12,814 bases of DNA from contig JAPPEF010000199.1 of assembly GCA_028875335.1 (NCBI GenBank), positions 1 to 12,814 on the forward strand, in the 5' to 3' direction. Position 1 is the first letter of the stretch. Each line of letters begins with the position of its first letter. The DNA comes from Gemmatimonadota bacterium (lineage in GTDB: Bacteria > Latescibacterota > UBA2968 > UBA8231). The notes under the pieces were generated by a model. That model had not been told where the DNA came from and ran no database searches. It worked only from the letters and a program-made list of their open reading frames with translations. This document shows, piece after piece, positions 1-7,122 of the stretch. A program made the position numbers and the translations under genes.

Positions 1-743
1 AACTCGTCCAGCGCTTCCCGGCCACTTGCGAGCTAACCTTGGCCAGTATGCTGCTCGCCATGACGGTCGGCATCTCGGCCGGACTGTGGGCCGCGGTGCG
101 GCGGGGCAAGATCGCCGATCTGCTCAGCATGATTTTGGCCACGGGCGGCATTTCCATTCCCGTGTTTTGGCTGGCGCTGATGCTGGTGTTGCTGTTGGCC
201 TTTTACGTGCCGCTCTTCCCGGTGTCCGGCCGCTTGAGCACGCATATCTACTTTGAGCCGATCACCTATTTCTACATAATCGACACCCTCGCGCAGGGCG
301 ACTTCGCGGCCTGCGGCGACGTGCTGTGGCACCTTTTCCTGCCGGCCTTGACGTTGGGGACCATTCCCATGGCCGTCATTGCGCGCATGACCCGCGCCAG
401 TTTGCTCGACGTCCTCGGTGAAGACTACATCCGCACGGCTTGGGCCAAGGGCCTGCGGGAGCGGGTGGTGATTGTGCGCCACGCCCTGAAAAACGCCTTC
501 ATACCCACGCTTACGGTCATTGCCCTCCAATTCGGCTACCTGCTTGGGGGCGCGGTTATAACGGAGACTATCTTCGCTTGGCCTGGGGTTGGACGCTGGC
601 TCTTTTTGGCGGTGCAAGCGCGTGACTTTCGCGCCGTGCAGGGCGGAGTTTTGCTGCTAGCCACAGTCTTCGTGCTGGCCAACCTCATCGCCGACATACT
701 CTACGCTTGGCTGGATCCGCGGATACGCTACGACGAGGAATAG
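1..743 (+). CDS. DppB-family ABC transporter permease, 3' part (5' end outside window)
   Basis: This is the inner-membrane permease subunit of a dipeptide/oligopeptide/nickel-type ABC importer, which would pair with a DppC-type subunit to form the channel. The reading frame is open from base 3, and its first residues (LVQRFPAT) already match the family, so the gene begins upstream of the window; 246 residues are visible. They show several hydrophobic segments, a cytoplasmic EAA-type loop that contacts the ATPase at about visible residues 140-165 (EDYIRTAWAKGLRE, with the following RHALKNAF), then the family signature ETIFAWPGVGRW, and the hallmark C-terminus AWLDPRIRYDEE. The TTG at 39 and ATGs at 48 and 60 are internal codons, not starts. 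No dppC follows on this strand; a terminator does. The only dppC in view lies 11 kb away in the opposite orientation. The substrate cannot be told from the sequence. Confidence 0.93.
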   Translation, partial: LVQRFPATCELTLASMLLAMTVGISAGLWAAVRRGKIADLLSMILATGGISIPVFWLALMLVLLLAFYVPLFPVSGRLSTHIYFEPITYFYIIDTLAQGDFAACGDVLWHLFLPALTLGTIPMAVIARMTRASLLDVLGEDYIRTAWAKGLRERVVIVRHALKNAFIPTLTVIALQFGYLLGGAVITETIFAWPGVGRWLFLAVQARDFRAVQGGVLLLATVFVLANLIADILYAWLDPRIRYDEE

Positions 744-751
744 AGGGAACA

Positions 752-793
752 AAAAAGTGGAGGCAACGAGCAAGGCCGTTACCTCCACTTTTT
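752..793. terminator. Bidirectional Rho-independent terminator
   Basis: A perfect 12-bp inverted repeat, AAAAAGTGGAGG (752-763) and CCTCCACTTTTT (782-793), continues inward with AACG (765-768) pairing CGTT (777-780) across one mismatch, leaving an 8-base loop. The arm-end A and T tracts supply a U-run in both directions, so the hairpin can end the plus-strand permease transcript, whose stop is 8 bases upstream, and also the minus-strand Spondin_N gene, whose stop is 38 bases away on the other side. Confidence 0.9.
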
Positions 794-831
794 GTGTTTA
801 ACAGTGCCTATGTCGCTGGCACTGCGTCCTC

Positions 832-3222
832 TCAGCCACCAGAGGAGGAGATGGTGATGCGGACGATGTCGGCCACGGCCGGATAGGTGAACCCATCGTC
901 CACTAAGCGCACCACGCCTCCTTCGTCCGCACCGGTGTTAGCACCGGCTTGGCGCGGTGCTTGATTCGCGCCCACGCCCGGCTCTTCGTTGACTTCCGTA
1001 CCTGCATCCCACAGCCCAATCTGAGCGGTGATGTCGCCGCTTATCGGCTGGCGATCGTTGGTGAACAGGGCAATGCCGGTGTCACCCGGTGCCAAGAATA
1101 GGTCGTTGGATTGCACGTACATGGTGGCGAAAGACAGCCGGTCGCCGGGACGAGCGACGAAGCTGAATTCATAGGCGTTGCCTGGCGTCAGCGGGCCGGG
1201 GCCGTCGGCTCCCACCGGTGTGACAAACACGCCGCTGTTTCTCGGTAGGTTCGTGGCTAGCGCGGCGGGATTGCCGTCTTCGGCGAGGGCTTCGAGTCCC
1301 GCACCGCGATCGGGCTGGCCGTCGGTAAAGAAAGGCTCTCCGCCGCGCTGGGCGACCCATGCACCGGGCGCGAGGAGGGTGCCGAGGTTTTCGATACGCA
1401 CGGTGAATTGTACTGGAGTGCGCGGTTCCTCCGAGCCAGCAGCTAGATCGGGAGAGATGGTTATGGAAGAGATGGCCCGTTCAGGGATAGCATCGCCGTC
1501 GGCATCGGCGTCGCCGTCGGCATCGGCGTCGGTATCGGCATCACCGTCGCCGTCCATGCCGACCGTGTTCGGATAAAAGCCCGCCCCAATGGCGAACTCC
1601 TGTCCCAATATACTGAGCGGAGCGGCGTAGCCCACCTTTGGCGAGTCTTCGTCGCCTTCTATGCTCGGATCATCCCCCAGGTACTCGACAAAACCGCCAC
1701 CATTGGCTGCCTGCGCGAGGAGCTCTTGGGTGACCTTGACCCCATTGAGGTCTTCGAAATCGATAAAGTTTTGGCCTTCGAGACTTGGATCAGCTCCGTG
1801 AAAGAGCATGTTGCCTTGCAGATCGGAGACGAACAGATAGGTCGAGCCGCTTTTCCACTCGCCTTCGGAGCGGAAGGTCTCAAAAGACGCCAAAATCTCT
1901 TCCGCGGTGAGTGCTTCCAACATCTCCTTGGCTCGCAAGACAAATGCCTCTAAGGTCTCCTGACCGACGACGGCTGCTGCTGTTACGGGGCGGTCCATGT
2001 CGCCGTCGCCGTCCATGTCGCCTGCCTCAGCCGCGGCGATAATATCACCGATGTCGTAAGGTACCCCAACGATAACGGTGCCGCTCAAGGATGGCTCATC
2101 GCCAGACACATCGACCACCAGGTCTAGCAATACCGTAGCATCAGACGTACCGGAAGTGGCTATCTCGCCTGTTATGGGAATGCGCGGGAGCTGATCTTCG
2201 CCCACGTTCAGGGTGCCGTTGAGCACCAGCAGTCCGTCGGACGAGTAATCCGTTAGCATCCACTCGTTGCCAGCGATGGCCAACGTGCCACCGCCGGCTC
2301 CGTTAATCGTTACCTCATCTGAGGTCAGCGCGATCAACAGGACGTTCTGAAAATAGCTTATCAGCGCATTGGTCAGGGATAGGATATCGGGCGTTATCGC
2401 AATATCGAGCCCGGTTTGGCCGTCGCTCGCGTCGCCATCCATGTCGCCGTCGTCCATAATACCGATGTATAAACCGCCTCTGGAGGTGACGGTGACGCGG
2501 ACGATGTCGGCCACGGCCGGATAGGTGAAGCCATCATCGACTAAGCGCACTACACCGCCTTCGTCCGCACCGGTGTTGGCAGCCGCTTGACGCGGCGCTT
2601 GATTCGCGCCCACGCCCGGCTCCTCGTTGACTTCCGTACCTGCATCCCACAGCCCAATCTGAGCGGTAATGTCGCCGCTTATGGGCAGGCCATCGTCGGC
2701 GAACAGGGCAATGCCGGTATGGCCGGGTGACAAGAACAGGTCGTTGGATTGCACGTACATGGTGGCGAAAGACAGCCGATCACCTGGACGAGCGACAAAG
2801 GTGAATTCATAGGCGTTGCCCATCTCCATAAACGTCAATGGTCCGGGGCTATCGGCCCCTACTGGCGTGTTGAAAATCCCGCTGTTGGGGTAGAGGCTCG
2901 CGGCTAGTTCAGCAGGATTGCCGTCTTCGGCGAGTGCTTCAAGCCCCGCGCCGCGATCGGGCTGGCCGTCGGTAAAGAAAGGCTCTCCGCCGCGCTGGGC
3001 GACCCATGCACCGGGCGCGAGGAGGGTGCCGAGGTTTTCGATACGCACGGTGAATTGTGCGGCCACGCGCGGCTCAAGCAATCCGGCAGTCGGATCGGAA
3101 GAGTCCGTCGCCTTACCGGCCTTATATGTAGTAGATGGGTCGGCCGTGGATGAAAGAGGATCTCGGTCTGCACAGGCGGCGAACAAGACGGCCCCAATGC
3201 AGGCAGCGTAAAGTAGTTTCAT
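832..3222 (-). CDS. Lipoprotein with two Spondin_N domains flanking a Cache-like domain
   Basis: This is a predicted exported lipoprotein of 796 residues. The N-terminus MKLLYAACIGAVLFAACADR is a short signal peptide with a lipobox-like FAAC (Cys17). Residues about 55-250 and 604-796 are two near-identical Spondin_N-type domains (GLEALAEDGNP, PGDRLSFATMYVQSNDLF, DAGTEVNEEPGVG). Residues about 270-395 are a beta-rich segment I cannot assign. Residues about 415-552 resemble a Cache sensor domain (TYLFVSDLQGNMLFHGADPS, then GGGFVEYL and GYAAPLSILGQEFAIGAGFY). Asp/Gly-rich linkers at 257-263, 401-410 and 556-578 look able to bind calcium. The second Spondin_N copy ends exactly at the stop codon. 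The start is supported by GAGGAG (3231-3236, complement) 8 bases upstream. Spondin_N and Cache suggest extracellular ligand binding or adhesion; no signalling domain follows, so the role is unknown. Confidence 0.85.
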   Translation of the reverse strand: MKLLYAACIGAVLFAACADRDPLSSTADPSTTYKAGKATDSSDPTAGLLEPRVAAQFTVRIENLGTLLAPGAWVAQRGGEPFFTDGQPDRGAGLEALAEDGNPAELAASLYPNSGIFNTPVGADSPGPLTFMEMGNAYEFTFVARPGDRLSFATMYVQSNDLFLSPGHTGIALFADDGLPISGDITAQIGLWDAGTEVNEEPGVGANQAPRQAAANTGADEGGVVRLVDDGFTYPAVADIVRVTVTSRGGLYIGIMDDGDMDGDASDGQTGLDIAITPDILSLTNALISYFQNVLLIALTSDEVTINGAGGGTLAIAGNEWMLTDYSSDGLLVLNGTLNVGEDQLPRIPITGEIATSGTSDATVLLDLVVDVSGDEPSLSGTVIVGVPYDIGDIIAAAEAGDMDGDGDMDRPVTAAAVVGQETLEAFVLRAKEMLEALTAEEILASFETFRSEGEWKSGSTYLFVSDLQGNMLFHGADPSLEGQNFIDFEDLNGVKVTQELLAQAANGGGFVEYLGDDPSIEGDEDSPKVGYAAPLSILGQEFAIGAGFYPNTVGMDGDGDADTDADADGDADADGDAIPERAISSITISPDLAAGSEEPRTPVQFTVRIENLGTLLAPGAWVAQRGGEPFFTDGQPDRGAGLEALAEDGNPAALATNLPRNSGVFVTPVGADGPGPLTPGNAYEFSFVARPGDRLSFATMYVQSNDLFLAPGDTGIALFTNDRQPISGDITAQIGLWDAGTEVNEEPGVGANQAPRQAGANTGADEGGVVRLVDDGFTYPAVADIVRITISSSGG
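859..1411. repeat. Long direct repeat, copy A (encodes C-terminal Spondin_N domain)
   Basis: This copy matches 2497-3058 in the same orientation. The offset is 1638 bases on the left side and 1647 on the right, because copy B carries 9 extra bases encoding three added residues (PLTFMEMGNA against PLTPGNA). Bases 1304-1411 are identical to 2951-3058 over 108 bases without a mismatch, while other parts differ at scattered positions. Both offsets are multiples of three, so recombination between copies would keep the reading frame. Confidence 0.93.
1491..1557. repeat. Hexanucleotide-type low-complexity tract encoding Asp-Gly/Asp-Ala repeats
   Basis: The coding strand here is a run of GAY-GCC/GGC/GGT units (Asp alternating with Ala, Gly or Thr) forming the acidic linker between the Cache-like domain and the second Spondin_N domain, at about residues 556-578. 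The six-base periodicity makes it prone to in-frame slippage. Shorter relatives of the motif occur at about 1996-2022 and 2430-2455 in the same gene. Confidence 0.8.
2497..3058. repeat. Long direct repeat, copy B (encodes N-terminal Spondin_N domain)
   Basis: This is the partner of the repeat at 859-1411 and encodes most of the N-terminal Spondin_N domain of the same gene. The match is perfect over its upstream-coding end (2951-3058) and weaker toward 2700-2900, where the FME insertion and several substitutions lie. That uneven identity fits a tandem domain duplication followed by partial gene conversion. Confidence 0.93.
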
Positions 3223-3230
3223 GGAAAATT

Positions 3231-3236
3231 CTCCTC
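3231..3236 (-). promoter_or_regulatory. Ribosome binding site of the Spondin_N lipoprotein gene
   Basis: The complement reads GAGGAG, 8 bases before the ATG whose first base is 3222. This fixes the start that gives a complete lipoprotein signal peptide. Confidence 0.7.
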
Positions 3237-3308
3237 GAAAAGGATTTGTGGATTCCTATCCGTAAAGACTCACATAGAGGCTACATAGTTTCAAGAAACG
3301 CTGTGCCC

Positions 3309-4445
3309 TTAAACCTGCGTCCACGCACCGCTGTTCTTGGAGGATTCTACTGCGGCCGCGACGAATTTCATGCCCGCGACGCCTTCTTTCACGCCTGGAT
3401 GCGGAAAAGCTGCGGGCACGTCCCGTTCGCCACGGCTCGTGCGGATGAGCCGCTCGATGGTAGTGTGGAGGTTGGCGAGGGCTGGGAAGAAGTCTTCGTG
3501 ATGCCCCGAGGGCACCCGCAAGTACGAAGAGACCGACGCGGGCAGGTCGAATTCAGCGCCAGTCCAGTAGGTAATGTCGCGGCCATCGCCGTGGCGCACT
3601 AGTAGGCATTCGGCCCGCTCCTGATGCCATTCGATAGAGCCTGTGGTACCGAAGACGCGGAAGCCGTTGTCGTTGCGGTAGCCAACCGCGATCTGCGTGG
3701 CCGTGATCAGCGCGGTGCCGCCGTTTTCTAGCTCGCCGATCACGTTGAAGTCGTCGTCGAGCACGCGACCTTCGACAAAGGTGTTGAGCCGCGCCGAGAC
3801 TCGCTCGACAGCCAGCCCGGTCACCCAAGTCGCGGAGATAAAGGCGTGCGTGCCAATGTCGCCGCCGCAATTGGAGATGCCCGTGCGCTCGGGATCGGTG
3901 CGCCAAGACGCCTGCTGCTGGCCGGTCTGTTCCAGTGCCGTGGCCAGCCAGCCCTGATGGTACCAGGAATCTACCTTGCGGACTTGGCCGATTTCGCCGC
4001 TTTGGATCATTTCCTTGGCCAGCATCATCATGGGATGGCCCGTATAGGTATGGGCCAGCACAAAGGGCACCTGCTGGCGCTCGATGATCTGTGCCAAGTC
4101 TTCGGCTTCGGCCACTGTCATGGTGATGGGCTTTTCGCAGAGCACCGGGATGCCGGCCTGCAAGAAGGCTTTGGCCGGCTCGTAGTGGGCGAAGTTGGGG
4201 GTGACGATGGTGACGTAATCGAGGGCTTGCTCGCCGCTTTGCACCGCCTCTAACAGTGCCTGATAGGTAGGATAACCCTCGATGCCGTAGTCGTCGGCAG
4301 CGCGCAGTGCCGCCTCTGGACTGGAGCGCAGCGCGCCGGCGACCAATTCGCGGCTGGCGTCGAGTGCGATGGCGCGGTTGTGGACCATGCCGAAAAAGGA
4401 ATCGGGGCCACCGCCGCCGATCATGCCTACTTTGAGTTTGCTCAT
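3309..4445 (-). CDS. Gfo/Idh/MocA-family NAD(P)-dependent oxidoreductase
   Basis: This is a predicted cytoplasmic dehydrogenase acting on a sugar, inositol or sugar-acid type substrate; the exact substrate is not visible. The 378-residue length is normal for the family. The N-terminal Rossmann fold starts at once (KLKVGMIGGGGPDSFFGMVHN), with a glycine-rich cofactor loop at residues 7-13. The signature EKP motif (residues 104-106, Lys105) and the GGDIGTH motif (194-200, Asp196 and His200) supply the usual catalytic residues. I chose the ATG at 4445 because a strong Shine-Dalgarno lies 6 bases upstream; a TTG at 4460 would place that site inside the coding sequence. The gene is 81 bp downstream of the protease gene and 86 bp upstream of the Spondin_N gene, all co-directional, with no obvious functional tie to either. 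Confidence 0.92.
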   Translation of the reverse strand: MSKLKVGMIGGGGPDSFFGMVHNRAIALDASRELVAGALRSSPEAALRAADDYGIEGYPTYQALLEAVQSGEQALDYVTIVTPNFAHYEPAKAFLQAGIPVLCEKPITMTVAEAEDLAQIIERQQVPFVLAHTYTGHPMMMLAKEMIQSGEIGQVRKVDSWYHQGWLATALEQTGQQQASWRTDPERTGISNCGGDIGTHAFISATWVTGLAVERVSARLNTFVEGRVLDDDFNVIGELENGGTALITATQIAVGYRNDNGFRVFGTTGSIEWHQERAECLLVRHGDGRDITYWTGAEFDLPASVSSYLRVPSGHHEDFFPALANLHTTIERLIRTSRGERDVPAAFPHPGVKEGVAGMKFVAAAVESSKNSGAWTQV

Positions 4446-4450
4446 GGAAG

Positions 4451-4458
4451 TCCTCCCC
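4451..4458 (-). promoter_or_regulatory. Ribosome binding site deciding the oxidoreductase start
   Basis: The complement reads GGGGAGGA, with the GGAGG core ending 6 bases before the ATG at 4445. Its position argues for that ATG over the in-frame TTG at 4460. Confidence 0.8.
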
Positions 4459-4485
4459 AAAATGTGTTATTGAAGTGCCCTCTTC

Positions 4486-4515
4486 TAAGTACGCATGGGG
4501 GCCTAAAACTGTCAA
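4486..4515 (-). promoter_or_regulatory. Possible promoter of the oxidoreductase gene
   Basis: On the minus strand a consensus TTGACA (-35, bases 4510-4515) is followed after 18 bases by TACTTA (4486-4491) as a poor -10 match. It lies in the gap between the protease stop and the oxidoreductase start, where an independent promoter would be expected. The -10 is weak and the sigma-factor preference of this lineage is unknown, so this is tentative. Confidence 0.25.
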
Positions 4516-4526
4516 ACGATTTGGTG

Positions 4527-7079
4527 CTATTTGAGTAGGATCATTGGTCGCGCTTGATAGAAGGGACCAGCGGCGAACCGAGAGAAATAAACACCCGTCG
4601 CCACGGCGCTACCCCGGTCGTCTTGGCCGTCCCAAGTCACCGAGTGCGTCCCCGCGGCCTGCGTAGCATTGACAAGTTGGCGCACCGGCTGGCCGATGGC
4701 GTTGAATACGGTCAGCCACACTAGCGTCTCCTGCGGCAAGCGATAGGCAATTTTCGTCTCTGCGTTGAAGGGATTCGGGAAATTGGGCAAAAGCGCAAAG
4801 TCCTCCGGCAACGCTGTCGGCGCACCGGCCACAACAATCGCAAAGGTATCCCACCATATCGGGACGCCATCTTTTTCGACGTGTACTGTAAACTCCACTT
4901 CAGCTCCGGGCGTGGCCTCTTCACTCAGGGTCGGGTCTTGGCCGAAGAAGAAGACATTCTTCTCGCCTGGGGGAAAGGAAACAGTGCGCGAACGGGCAGC
5001 ACCGCTGGACGGATGCAGCAGCGGGTTATTCCACTCGATAAAGGCGCGCACATTGGCGAGAAAGGTGAGCGGCGAGTGATTTTCGACCTTCAGGGCTAGC
5101 GGAATCCGCACCCCCGGAGCAAAGGTGCTGCGGCCAGCAGCTTCTTTGGTCTGTGCCGAGAGAAAGTCCCGAATCACCAAATCTTCCGCTGCAGACATCC
5201 CTTCGACCACTAAGCCGCGCACCGCGTCAACAATCTCGTAGCTGCCGATGGGAAAAATCAGTTCACTCGTCGGGCTTGGCTCGATAAAAATTCCGGCCCA
5301 CTCCTCTCCCGGGTCCGCGGCCAGAAAGCGAGTGGTATCGGGATGGATGTGCAGGGTATTGGCAATCTGCGAGAGGGCGGCCGAGCGGATGACGAAGTCG
5401 CCGTGTACGTGGATTTCGGTCCGTTCTGGATCCAGTCCCATCTGCAGGCGATCCGATCCGGCCACCCTGATCTGGGTATTGCGGAAAACCACGAGTCGGC
5501 CTGCGGGAGCAATCGTCAGATCGCCATCAATCAGCACCTCTCCAGCCCAATGCACCTCCTCGCGCAATACCCCACCCCAGCGCGGCATCACTACATCCAG
5601 CGTCAATCCGTCTTCATCCGGTCGCATATTTTGCAGTGCCAGACCCGTGGTGGCTTCGCTGAGTGTTGGCGTAGCCAGCGTCGAGGGGTTGGTTCCGACA
5701 GCGAGATGGCGATAGCGCACTCCATCGAATAGATCACTCGCGTCGCCGAGATTTCCTCCATGGGTACGGGCGTAAGAAGCGTCGTGCGCCCAGAAGTCGA
5801 GATTGTCGCGGCCAGCAAAGCGATCAGCCGTCTGTCCCATGGGAAAGCCGGCGTCGGCATATCGCCCGTCGGCTGCAACTAGGTCGAGGTGCTTGCGTTG
5901 TTCGTCGTCGTTGTCGAAGACTTGGGGCCTGACATGCCAGACCAACAGACCGGAAGCGGGTTGGCCGCGGTTGTAGTAGTGGGCTTCCCGGTTGCGGTAT
6001 TCTAGCAGCAGATACTCCCTCCACAGGGTGTTATTATTCGGCGTCTCGGCGCGCAGCGGGATCTTGTATATCGCGCCGCCGGAATACAAATCGCGCACCC
6101 GCAGATCCCAACTGTCGTGCTCAACCAAGATCAGCCGCTCGTTTTCCACGCCGATCCAACCCAATTGCTCTAGACTGCGGGCGCTGAAGGCCACCGGACC
6201 GCTGGTGCCGTCCCAGCCGTGTGCACCCCAGCCCATTAACCCCCAGCGGCCAATGCCAGCACTGTCTTCGGCCGGATCTTGGGTGGGATTTTTAAGAGAG
6301 GAGGTGTCGAAAAAATCGGGCAGTCCTAGGCTGTGTCCGAACTCATGGGCCATCACCCCCACGGCCTGGGCGAAATTACCCGTCTTCTGAATAGCTCCTT
6401 GCGACGGTAACCCGCTGACGCGGATGGGGTTGCCGTCGCTGCCAATCGCCTGGGATACAAAGGGTTTTTCGTCCAAACCCAAGCCCGCCAACCCTATTGC
6501 CGAGCTCAGCAAAAAGCCGTTGGGCACCGACTGCATATTGATGAAGATATAATCAACCCAACCGTCGTCGTCGCCGGAGTTGGGTACGCCGTCGGGGCCG
6601 TCATTGTCAAAGCGCGCCAAGTCAACTTGGGCATCGACTTGGGCGAGGATCTCGCGCGCGAAATCTCCGTAGCGACCGCGCTGGCCCGGAGCATCGGCCA
6701 AATAGGCGGATGCTGGTTGTGAGGCGGCGAAGCGTCGCGGGAGAACCTCGCCGGCGATTGCGAGCTGACCGAAGGACATCGTGTGATAGAAATGGGCAAA
6801 GCTCCCCTCGCGCTCGGGGACGAAGAGTTGATCGGCCCACTCGGGCACTGGCGTAGGCTCTTCGTCGGCGAAGCGAGCGAAGATCGTCAGGATATAGATG
6901 GGTCCGATTCGTCCTTTAGTGGACAGCACGGGCAGTCGCTCATCGGCGGCGATTTTGGTGGCGGACAGCGGCACGTTCGGCACGTGTCCGGCGCAGAGAA
7001 ATACCTGGGCTCCGAGAGTAGAGACCGCGCAGACAGCAATGCAGCAAGCGATCAGTAAATGTCTCAAGCTAGGTTTCAT
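4527..7079 (-). CDS. Secreted M6-type (immune inhibitor A-like) metalloprotease with C-terminal sorting/FlgD-like domain
   Basis: This is a predicted secreted zinc endopeptidase of 850 residues. MKPSLRHLLIACCIAVCAVS starts a signal peptide, likely cut near residue 24. The catalytic domain spans about 55-430 and carries HEFGHSLGLPD (residues 245-255), that is, the HExxH zinc site with the extended xxGxPD of the M6 family, followed by GRWGLMGWG (278-286), which fits the downstream Met-containing turn. A beta-rich middle follows (about 500-760). Residues from about 763 form a C-terminal module (NFPNPFN, then GQDDRG and ATGVYFSRF, ending ILLK), as in type IX secretion sorting domains and related FlgD-like domains. 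Export to the surface or medium is therefore expected; type IX secretion itself is inferred, since no por genes are in view. The start has only a weak upstream site; the gene lies 43 bp after the LolB-like gene. Confidence 0.9.
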   Translation of the reverse strand: MKPSLRHLLIACCIAVCAVSTLGAQVFLCAGHVPNVPLSATKIAADERLPVLSTKGRIGPIYILTIFARFADEEPTPVPEWADQLFVPEREGSFAHFYHTMSFGQLAIAGEVLPRRFAASQPASAYLADAPGQRGRYGDFAREILAQVDAQVDLARFDNDGPDGVPNSGDDDGWVDYIFINMQSVPNGFLLSSAIGLAGLGLDEKPFVSQAIGSDGNPIRVSGLPSQGAIQKTGNFAQAVGVMAHEFGHSLGLPDFFDTSSLKNPTQDPAEDSAGIGRWGLMGWGAHGWDGTSGPVAFSARSLEQLGWIGVENERLILVEHDSWDLRVRDLYSGGAIYKIPLRAETPNNNTLWREYLLLEYRNREAHYYNRGQPASGLLVWHVRPQVFDNDDEQRKHLDLVAADGRYADAGFPMGQTADRFAGRDNLDFWAHDASYARTHGGNLGDASDLFDGVRYRHLAVGTNPSTLATPTLSEATTGLALQNMRPDEDGLTLDVVMPRWGGVLREEVHWAGEVLIDGDLTIAPAGRLVVFRNTQIRVAGSDRLQMGLDPERTEIHVHGDFVIRSAALSQIANTLHIHPDTTRFLAADPGEEWAGIFIEPSPTSELIFPIGSYEIVDAVRGLVVEGMSAAEDLVIRDFLSAQTKEAAGRSTFAPGVRIPLALKVENHSPLTFLANVRAFIEWNNPLLHPSSGAARSRTVSFPPGEKNVFFFGQDPTLSEEATPGAEVEFTVHVEKDGVPIWWDTFAIVVAGAPTALPEDFALLPNFPNPFNAETKIAYRLPQETLVWLTVFNAIGQPVRQLVNATQAAGTHSVTWDGQDDRGSAVATGVYFSRFAAGPFYQARPMILLK

Positions 7080-7122
7080 CAGTCTCGTGATCTGTTTGGC
7101 CCGCTAGGAGGGGCGCGGCCTC

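Noticed and set aside
33..617. Long minus-strand open frame opposite the DppB gene, and many similar antisense frames across the window
   Set aside because: These are His/Arg/Gln- or Ser-rich products of GC-rich antisense reading, without motifs or start sites, opposite genes with clear family signatures.
1491..1557. CRISPR-like array from the periodic tract
   Set aside because: The six-base period has no spacers and lies inside a coding sequence as Asp-Gly/Ala codons.
3240..3308. Promoter for the Spondin_N gene (TTGAAA at 3289-3294, complement)
   Set aside because: The only TATGTG-like -10 candidate is 12 bases away, too close for a usual promoter; I could not support one.
4446..4460. TTG start extending the oxidoreductase by five residues
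   Set aside because: The strong Shine-Dalgarno would then be inside the coding sequence; the Rossmann strand starts right after the ATG at 4445.
7080..7122. Weak GC-rich hairpin between the LolB-like and protease genes, considered as a terminator
   Set aside because: The stem is short and bulged and is not followed by a T-run on the minus strand.
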